From: Bacteroidales bacterium
GTDB taxonomy: Bacteria; Bacteroidota; Bacteroidia; Bacteroidales; F082
Length of the DNA: 45,574 nt
NCBI GenBank assembly: GCA_030690365.1
Contig: JAUYGX010000058.1
Coordinates: forward strand, 1 to 45,574
Direction: 5' to 3'
Numbering within the stretch: position 1 is the first letter of the stretch; every line of letters starts with the position of its first letter. Made by a program: the position numbers and the translations under genes. This document shows positions 40,115 to 45,574 of the stretch, piece by piece. The notes under the pieces were generated by a model that did not search any database, was not told the DNA's origin, and worked only from the letters and a program-made list of their open reading frames with translations.

Positions 40115-40795
40115 ATGACACTTATTACTTACTTTTCATATGCAGTCTCACCAATTCTTATATTGTTATTTATTACCTATTTAAGGTTCAAATTTTCAAT
40201 CAATAGCTTGAAGAACATTCGCAATGCGGTTATCTTAGGGATGTTAAGTGTGGTGCTGTTGATTATCACAAACTATTTAATTGAGTTGCAATGGCATGGA
40301 AATTATAGAAATATGAGGCGAATGGCCTTTTTTGTATTCGTAGTGGTCGCCTTTAGTTCTGAATTCGCCAAATTCCTTGTTTTAAAATCGGTATTTTACA
40401 AAATGAAGAGTTTTCTCGGTCCGCTTGAGGGGATTATTTACTCTATTTTTATCAGTTTGGGATTTTCCACCATTGCCGTGGTTCTGTATTCATATGGCAT
40501 CATCGGCGTGCCTGATCAGATTCACAATTTCGATCTATTCCTTTACACTTATCCATTGGCCAGCATCATATGCGGAATAACCATGGGCTTTTTTGTCGGG
40601 ATGGGGAAAATGCGTAAAAATGGATTTATCGACAACAGCACAGGACTATTTATCTCCACTTTTTTCAATGGGTTGTTCTTTTTTGGATTCATTACTTCTG
40701 ACATCCGGTTGCTCGTATTTATCGCCATTGGGTACCTCATTATTGGTGTCACCTTAATTATAAAGGGAGTATCGTTGCGACTAACCCAAAAATAA
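40115..40795 (+). CDS. PrsW-like multi-spanning membrane protein
   Basis: This 226-residue protein has about seven or eight membrane helices. The order SSEFAKFLVLK, then GPLEGIIYSIFISLGFSTIAVVLY and later LASIICGITMGFFVGMGK follows the PrsW family of intramembrane metalloproteases. The first motif, usually E-E-x-x-K, reads S-E-x-x-K here, and the expected histidine before the G-x-x-x-G helix is not visible. It may be a non-catalytic relative. It converges on dprA with no gap. Confidence 0.65.
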   Translation: MTLITYFSYAVSPILILLFITYLRFKFSINSLKNIRNAVILGMLSVVLLIITNYLIELQWHGNYRNMRRMAFFVFVVVAFSSEFAKFLVLKSVFYKMKSFLGPLEGIIYSIFISLGFSTIAVVLYSYGIIGVPDQIHNFDLFLYTYPLASIICGITMGFFVGMGKMRKNGFIDNSTGLFISTFFNGLFFFGFITSDIRLLVFIAIGYLIIGVTLIIKGVSLRLTQK

Positions 40796-41899
40796 TCAGG
40801 CAATTATCTTATACAATTTGCCAGGAAGACTTTTCACAAGTCCCTCGAATTCGAGGTTTAGCAGCGTACTGGCCACCTTTGAAGGTGTCATGGCCGATTT
40901 GGCAATCAGTTGATCCATACCCACTGCCGTTTTCGAATTCAGCAATGAAAGGAGTTTTTTCTCCTCCCCAGTAAGCTCCAAAAACAGGCTCGTCTGCGAT
41001 TTTACCTTTGTCGTTCGATCGTCCCAACCCATGATGTACGAAATATCCTTTGCAGATTCGGCCAATGCAGCCCTGTTCGACTTGATGAGCATATTGCACC
41101 CTTTGGAATATTCATCGTTGGTACGTCCCGGAACGGCAAAAGCATCGCGGTTATAGGAGTTGGCGAGGGTTGCGGTAATCATGGCTCCTCCTTTTATGCC
41201 CGATTCAATTACTATCACGGCATCGCACATGCCGGCCACAATCCGGTTTCGCTTGGGAAAATTTTCTCTGTCAGGATTGGTCCCCGAAGGAAATTCGGTC
41301 AACAGTCCTCCATTTTCCAACATACTCATGGCCAGTTTTTGGTGCTGAAAGGGATAAATCCGATCCAGCCCGTGACCCATCACCCCAATGGTATCAATGC
41401 CACATTCCACCGACTTGCGGTGCGCGCAGCTGTCGATGCCATAGGCCAATCCGCTTACCACCACCACATCCTTCACCTTTAAATCGGAAATAATTTCCTC
41501 GCATCGTTCACGCCCATAATCCGTAGCTTTTCGGGTACCCACAAAAGCGATCATCCTGGAAGCATTCAAATTGGTTGTTCCTTTATAATACATCAACATG
41601 GGGCCATCTTCACAATTTTACAACCGTTGCGGGTAGTTTTTATCGGTAAAAAAAAGTGGTTCTACCTCATTTTTTTCAATAAAGAGTATTTCCTTTTCCA
41701 CGAGGTGAAACACCTGCTGACTTACAATGCTGTTGACCGTATTCTGACCAATTCCCGGAATTTTTAACAACGCCGTCCTGCTTTCGTGAAAAACAGCTTC
41801 GGCTCCGCCACAATAAGCCACCAATCGTTTGCCATTAACATCGCCCACACCGGGGATTAAAGTAAGCGCCATTTGATATGAAAGCAGGTTGGGTTCCAT
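40796..41899 (-). pseudogene. dprA: dprA interrupted by an in-frame stop codon
   Basis: The frame encodes a 367-residue DNA-processing protein except for a TAA at 41618-41620 (codon 94). Before it is the helix-hairpin-helix part (LIPGVGDVNGKRLVAY, KIPGIGQNTV) ending NYPQRL. Directly after it, in the same frame, NCEDGPMLMYYKG continues the expected DprA sequence. The Rossmann domain then has VGTRKATDYG, VSGLAYGID, PSGTNPDRENFPKRNRI, GGAMITATLA and VPGRTNDEYSKGCNMLI, plus a C-terminal winged helix. DprA loads RecA on incoming DNA in transformation. A single AAA-to-TAA change explains the interruption; reinitiation at 41599 could still yield the Rossmann domain. Sequencing error is possible. Confidence 0.88.
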
Positions 41900-41904
41900 C
41901 CGAC

Positions 41905-41912
41905 CAAAATTA
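41905..41912 (-). promoter_or_regulatory. -7 box (TAATTTTG) for dprA
   Basis: Minus-strand TAnnTTTG match 5 nt from the ATG at 41899. Confidence 0.5.
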
Positions 41913-41971
41913 TCAATTTTTTGTTATTCTACAGGTTTGCATGATAAATTTTTAGGTGTGATGGGTTTGAT

Positions 41972-41979
41972 TATTTTTG
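41972..41979 (+). promoter_or_regulatory. -7 box (TATTTTTG) for the glycosyltransferase gene
   Basis: TAnnTTTG match 4 nt from the ATG at 41984, divergent from the dprA box 60 bp away. Confidence 0.5.
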
Positions 41980-41983
41980 CCAC

Positions 41984-43111
41984 ATGCACGAAACTCAAAA
42001 AACAGTGGTGGTTTGCCCTTTGGATTGGGGATTAGGTCATGCAACACGCATGGTTCCTGTGATTGAACTGTTGTTGAGGTTTGGCGCCAGGGTCGTTATT
42101 GCTGCCGATAACCGTCCGTTGGCGTTCTTAAAACAAAGATTTCCAGAAGGTATTTTTGAAGAACTTCCGGGTTATACGCTAAAATATCCCAAATACGGGG
42201 CCTTAATGCCACTGGTTTTAATGACTAATTATCCCCTGATGATGAAGAAAGCCAGGGATGCAAGGAATCATCTGCAAAGGATCGTAAAAAAATATCAGGC
42301 GGGTATCGTGATTTCTGACAACCGATACGAATTAAGCATTCCAGGGGTTTATTCCATATTTGTAACACATCAGCTTCATATCCAAACAAATGGATGGCAA
42401 CAGCTCTTTAAAAGCTTCATTGATTCTAATATCAATACATATTTGAACCGTTATAATGAGGTGTGGATTCCTGATATTGAAAGGTCGCCGAACCTGAGCG
42501 GAATTCTTTCGCATCCTCCAATAAATATCAAAGCCAAACAAATCTATGTCGGACTGTTGAGTCGCTTTGCGCAGATTAATTGTTCTCCCGGACATCCGGG
42601 TTACGATATCGTTGTTCTCATTTCCGGACCGGAACCCCAACGTACACTGCTCGAAAACAAGCTCACCAAACAGGCTTTGTCATTAGACTTAAAAATACTG
42701 ATTATCAAAGGTCAACCTGAAAATACAGAGGATTATCAGCAAGGCAATGTACGCTTTTTATCGCATGCCAACGACAGCCAAATAGCCGGATTTATAGCTG
42801 GTGCCGGATTGGTGATCAGCCGTCCGGGGTACAGTACTTTGATGGATTTGGCCTTTTTGCAGAAGAAAGCCGCCTTTATACCAACTCCCGGGCAAACGGA
42901 ACAACTCTATCTGGCCAATAAACTGATGAAGGAAAAAATGGCCTATTGCGATTCACAAAAAAATTTCAACCTTCAACATGCTTTTGAAACCCGCAATCTT
43001 TATTCCGGACTACCCCTATTTCAACACGACAACACACTACAAATGACTATCAACAGGATACTAACTCAGCAGTTACTGCCAAAGAAAGAGGTGCCGGATG
43101 AAAGCAGATAA
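41984..43111 (+). CDS. MurG/GT28-like glycosyltransferase
   Basis: The 375-residue protein has the two-domain GT-B layout. The N-terminal half opens with PLDWGLGHATRMVPVIELL, the usual G-x-GHxxR-type acceptor-side loop. The C-terminal half carries VVLISGPEPQRTLLE, IAGAGLVISRPGYSTLMDL and PTPGQTEQLYLANKL, the nucleotide-sugar region of MurG-type enzymes (S-R-x-G-x-x-T and E-Q). The donor is probably a UDP-sugar; the acceptor is unknown. It overlaps the DUF454 gene by 14 nt, so the two are translationally coupled. The -7 box is 4 nt upstream of the ATG. Confidence 0.8.
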   Translation: MHETQKTVVVCPLDWGLGHATRMVPVIELLLRFGARVVIAADNRPLAFLKQRFPEGIFEELPGYTLKYPKYGALMPLVLMTNYPLMMKKARDARNHLQRIVKKYQAGIVISDNRYELSIPGVYSIFVTHQLHIQTNGWQQLFKSFIDSNINTYLNRYNEVWIPDIERSPNLSGILSHPPINIKAKQIYVGLLSRFAQINCSPGHPGYDIVVLISGPEPQRTLLENKLTKQALSLDLKILIIKGQPENTEDYQQGNVRFLSHANDSQIAGFIAGAGLVISRPGYSTLMDLAFLQKKAAFIPTPGQTEQLYLANKLMKEKMAYCDSQKNFNLQHAFETRNLYSGLPLFQHDNTLQMTINRILTQQLLPKKEVPDESR

Positions 43112-43502
43112 GAATACCTTTATCCGACTTTTGAGGCACATCAGTAAACCGGTTTGGAACATTGCCGGAAGCGTGTTTGTTGCGCTTGGTGTTATTGGCA
43201 TTTTTGTGCCTTTGTTGCCTACCACGGTGTTCCTTCTTTTAGGAGCAGCCTGTTATAATAATGGCTCAGAACGGTTCCACCATTGGCTTATCAATAACCG
43301 CGTACTGGGACCATACATTGCGAATTTCCGCCATAATAAAGGAATTCCCATGCAGGCAAAAGTCAAAGCCATTGCTGTGTTGTGGGTTACCATTGGTGTA
43401 TCTATCTATTTTATCAGCAACCTGTACATTACCCTGATACTGATATTGGTGGCAGTGGGTGTGAGCCTTTTTCTGATCACCCGAAAAACGCTTAAAATAT
43501 AA
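43098..43502 (+). CDS. DUF454 (YbaN-like) inner membrane protein
   Basis: This 134-residue protein has three membrane helices (about 20-50, 86-104 and 107-127). GVIGIFVPLLPTTVFLLLGAACY and SERFHHWLINNRVLGPYI are the signature stretches of the DUF454 family. Function unknown. It overlaps the end of the glycosyltransferase gene, which hints at a shared envelope or lipid task. Confidence 0.87.
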   Translation: MKADKNTFIRLLRHISKPVWNIAGSVFVALGVIGIFVPLLPTTVFLLLGAACYNNGSERFHHWLINNRVLGPYIANFRHNKGIPMQAKVKAIAVLWVTIGVSIYFISNLYITLILILVAVGVSLFLITRKTLKI

Positions 43503-43544
43503 AACCGGAAAATAACTACTTTTATATCATTAAAAACTACGCTC

Positions 43545-44273
43545 ATGCTCATAGAAAAAGACATGAAACTGGCCGATGTCCTTCACCACGACCACAACCT
43601 GATTCCGGTGATCAACCGCTTTGGAATTAAACTGGGTTTCGGGGAAGATACCATCGACGAGATTTGTACATCACAACAACTCAATAGCGATTTTTTAATC
43701 ACCATCCTGAACACGTTTCACGATCCACGGTATTTTGCCGACAGGCACTTAAAATCTTTCCCGGTAGGTTTGCTCATAAGCTATCTGAAAGAAACCCACA
43801 AGAATTATCTCAACGAACGCCTTCCATATATCGCTTTGCTAATTAACCGGCTCACGGAAACTTCATCCGACCACAAGACGGCTTATCAATTGCTTATGAA
43901 CTTTTTTGTGGAATACAAAAAAGAACTGACAAAGCATATTGAGCGTGAAGAAAAAGTGGTATATCCTTACGTACTTCAACTGGAAGCCGCCATTGCCACA
44001 GGAACCACATCCGATGCCTTGCTGCAACAGGTAAATACTTACTCCATCACCGATTATGAAGAAGAACATGAAAATGTGGAGGAAAAATTGTTCGATCTGA
44101 AGAATATTATCATCAAATACCTCCCTCCTACCACCGACCAAAACCTGTGCTTTACCATTCTGCATGAGCTGTTTATTTTGGAGAAAGACCTCAACGAACA
44201 TGCACGCATCGAAGATACCATCCTGGTTCCGAAGGTGGAAGAAATGGAACGAACCATAAAAAAACGCGCGTAG
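43545..44273 (+). CDS. Hemerythrin-domain protein (RIC/YtfE-like)
   Basis: The 242-residue cytoplasmic protein has an N-terminal ScdA-like part (about 1-70, MKLADVLHHDHNLIPVINRFGI) and a hemerythrin four-helix bundle. Candidate di-iron ligands are in LKETHKN (near 84), TKHIEREEKVVYP (near 125), YEEEHENVEEKL and LNEHARIEDTILVP. RIC/YtfE proteins repair iron-sulfur clusters after NO or oxidative damage. The cysteine usual near the ScdA N-terminus is replaced. The LuxR-type regulator gene follows 3 nt downstream. In a window rich in cytochromes and FeS proteins an NO-protection role fits, but is inferred. Confidence 0.82.
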   Translation: MLIEKDMKLADVLHHDHNLIPVINRFGIKLGFGEDTIDEICTSQQLNSDFLITILNTFHDPRYFADRHLKSFPVGLLISYLKETHKNYLNERLPYIALLINRLTETSSDHKTAYQLLMNFFVEYKKELTKHIEREEKVVYPYVLQLEAAIATGTTSDALLQQVNTYSITDYEEEHENVEEKLFDLKNIIIKYLPPTTDQNLCFTILHELFILEKDLNEHARIEDTILVPKVEEMERTIKKRA

Positions 44274-44276
44274 ACC

Positions 44277-44882
44277 ATGGTGAAGACAATAAAAATCGTG
44301 ATAATCGAACAGGCTTTTTTGCTGGCAGCAGGAATAGAAGTCCTTGTCGGTGAACTGCATGGCGTTTTTGTAGAGCAGGTTTATCATGGATCGGAACATC
44401 ACCTTACGGATAAAATATTGAGCCATAAACCCGATATGATCATCATAGATCCCCACGCGGTTGAAAGCCAGCTTCTTTCGGTGGTAAAAACCTTTCAGCA
44501 GGAACCAGATATCAAACTGGTGGGGTTGCTATCCACCAAAGCCCCCGATAATATAAAAAGTCGCTTTGCCTACCAACTGAACCGCGATGAAGGCAAATTC
44601 GACCTGCTTGAAGGCTTGAAGAAAATTATAGGCAACAACCTGGAGAAACCGGCTAAAAAAAGCCAAACCCTGAGTAACCGTGAAATTGAGTTGCTCAAAC
44701 AGGTTTGTCTGGGCCATACCAATCAGGAAATTGCCGACAAGTTGTTTTTAAGTGTTCATACCGTAATGACCCACCGCAAAAACATAACCAAAAAGCTGGG
44801 CATCAAAACGGTAAGTGGTTTAACCGTTTATGCGCTGATGAATAATCTGGTGGATATTCGGGAGGTAGAGAACCGGGGGTGA
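44277..44882 (+). CDS. LuxR/NarL-type response regulator with degenerate receiver
   Basis: This 201-residue regulator has a receiver-like domain (1-125) and a C-terminal LuxR helix-turn-helix (about 135-195: LSNREIELLKQVCLGHTNQEIADKLFLSVHTVMTHRKNI in pieces). In the receiver the phosphoacceptor-like Asp is present (MIIIDPH), but the paired N-terminal acidic residues read E-Q (VIIEQA) and the conserved late Lys is not evident. It may signal without phosphorylation. It lies 3 nt after the hemerythrin gene and probably regulates or is regulated with it. Confidence 0.82.
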   Translation: MVKTIKIVIIEQAFLLAAGIEVLVGELHGVFVEQVYHGSEHHLTDKILSHKPDMIIIDPHAVESQLLSVVKTFQQEPDIKLVGLLSTKAPDNIKSRFAYQLNRDEGKFDLLEGLKKIIGNNLEKPAKKSQTLSNREIELLKQVCLGHTNQEIADKLFLSVHTVMTHRKNITKKLGIKTVSGLTVYALMNNLVDIREVENRG

Positions 44883-45342
44883 ATCATGAATTCATGTGTT
44901 TCTAACTTGAATCTTCATTACTCAACATGAACCGGGTGCAGGAATTGCCCATTTCTGGCATTCACTGTCAGACGATTCATCTCAAACAAAAAAAACAAAC
45001 CTTACACAACAAACCCAATACCACACCCCAAAAACAGACCTGTCATTTCGAGTAAAAAGACCCCCGGAAATGGGGGGCGCACATAGTATGATGACAAAAC
45101 CCAAAGCACCGACCTGTCATATCGAAATCCGCTTTTTGCGGAAGAGATATCCCCCAGGAATTGATAACCTCCATTTTTACACCAACATAATATACAGCAT
45201 TTTACAAAAAGTTGTCATTGGTACCGACGAAGGAGCGGAGAAATCCCCCAGGAAATGAGATACTCTTGTGCTTTGGAGATTCCTGCCTACGGTAGGAAGG
45301 TCACTCCTCCGCAGAGGGAGAGAAACGACAAAATAGATAGCG
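44883..45342. repeat. Intergenic mosaic of degenerate dispersed repeats
   Basis: Three partial copies of a motif with TGTCAT-x-TCGA at one end and GA-x-ATCCCCCAGGAA at the other lie near 45037-45075, 45111-45165 and 45211-45260. A hairpin CCTACGGTAGG follows near 45285-45297. This GTCATTTCGA...CCCCCAGG pattern is a common type of intergenic filler in Bacteroidota. I see no gene in it. Confidence 0.6.
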
Positions 45343-45574
45343 TTAGTTTACCACGGTAAATTTAACACTTTCTATCAATTTCCCGTTCACTTTCAGACTG
45401 GCTACATAAACTCCGGGAACCCAATCACGGGTGATAAAAGTTAGCTGATCCCGTTGCCCGGCGGTGTTCACGCTTTTTATCCTCACCCCTTTCATGTCAT
45501 GAATACTAATTGTGGCCGGCATTTCGGTTTCCAATTTGTATTCCAATACAACTGATGCAGAATCATGATTCATG
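45343..45574 (-). CDS. C-terminal T9SS sorting domain of a secreted protein (truncated)
   Basis: Only the last 76-77 codons are in the window. They show the type A sorting-domain pattern: VVLEYKLETEMPATISIHDMKGVRI (first strands), a turn, and DWVPGVYVASLKVNGKLIESVKFTVV at the end. Such domains direct proteins through the type IX secretion system and are removed on anchoring at the surface. The catalytic or binding portion lies to the right of the window; the methionine at the edge is probably internal. Confidence 0.82.
   Translation of the reverse strand, partial: MNHDSASVVLEYKLETEMPATISIHDMKGVRIKSVNTAGQRDQLTFITRDWVPGVYVASLKVNGKLIESVKFTVVN

Noticed and set aside
41597-41620. Programmed frameshift in dprA
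   Set aside because: Both parts are in the same frame; only an in-frame TAA separates them, so no shift is needed.

Overview
The window reads as a chromosomal segment of a Bacteroidota bacterium (class Bacteroidia; a Marinilabiliales-like relative is my guess from gene content, not demonstrated). Support comes from many promoter boxes of the Bacteroidota type TAnnTTTG, a type IX secretion sorting domain at the right edge, DUF5777 and DUF6089 outer membrane proteins, a glsB-glsA-like aminolipid pair and the gene order CBS protein / POTRA barrel / nadK / DUF6089 / uppS / bamA / two skp-like genes.

Region 1 (1-4738) is accessory DNA. Four small genes, including an AbiJ-like HEPN protein and a T5orf172 (GIY-YIG-like) protein, lie in what looks like an integron-type cassette array on the minus strand. 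The cassettes are separated by imperfect palindromes with attC architecture. The 9-base ends of each cassette are exactly complementary, as the integron excision model predicts. At the head of the array lies an unusual 683-residue tyrosine recombinase that appears to carry a decayed first catalytic domain followed by an intact one, and it lacks an obvious IntI-specific insertion. This is my best candidate for an undescribed system.

Region 2 (4739-10912) holds a helical protein with a carboxypeptidase-regulatory-like domain, a 13-unit 21-bp tandem repeat, a GH2 beta-mannosidase lipoprotein, a ferredoxin-NADP reductase, a block of dispersed hairpin repeats, and a BFD-type [2Fe-2S] protein.

Region 3 (10923-21927) is a multiheme cytochrome locus bracketed by two paralogous Crp/Fnr regulators with N-terminal cysteines. 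It encodes, in order, a 6-heme lipoprotein, a monoheme lipoprotein, a DUF5777 beta-barrel, a 7-heme membrane-anchored cytochrome, a b561-type membrane cytochrome, a 19-heme protein fused to a membrane cytochrome b, a 4-heme c554-like protein and a 7-heme NapC/NirT-type protein. Up to 44 c-type heme sites are visible. No catalytic subunit for a soluble acceptor such as NrfA is present. The layout suggests a quinol-to-periplasm-to-outer-membrane electron route, possibly extracellular electron transfer (inference).

Region 4 (22050-45574) is mostly housekeeping: mutS2, an anchored thioredoxin, a YjbR protein, an acyl-CoA carboxylase beta subunit with its biotin carrier (preceded by a structured leader), engB, the glsBA-like pair, the outer membrane biogenesis and nadK cluster, rsgA, a PrsW-like protein, dprA interrupted by an in-frame TAA, a glycosyltransferase, a DUF454 protein, a hemerythrin/LuxR pair, a mosaic intergenic repeat region and a truncated T9SS-sorted protein. 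Four genes here have their -7 box only 4-5 nt from the start codon and may be leaderless.
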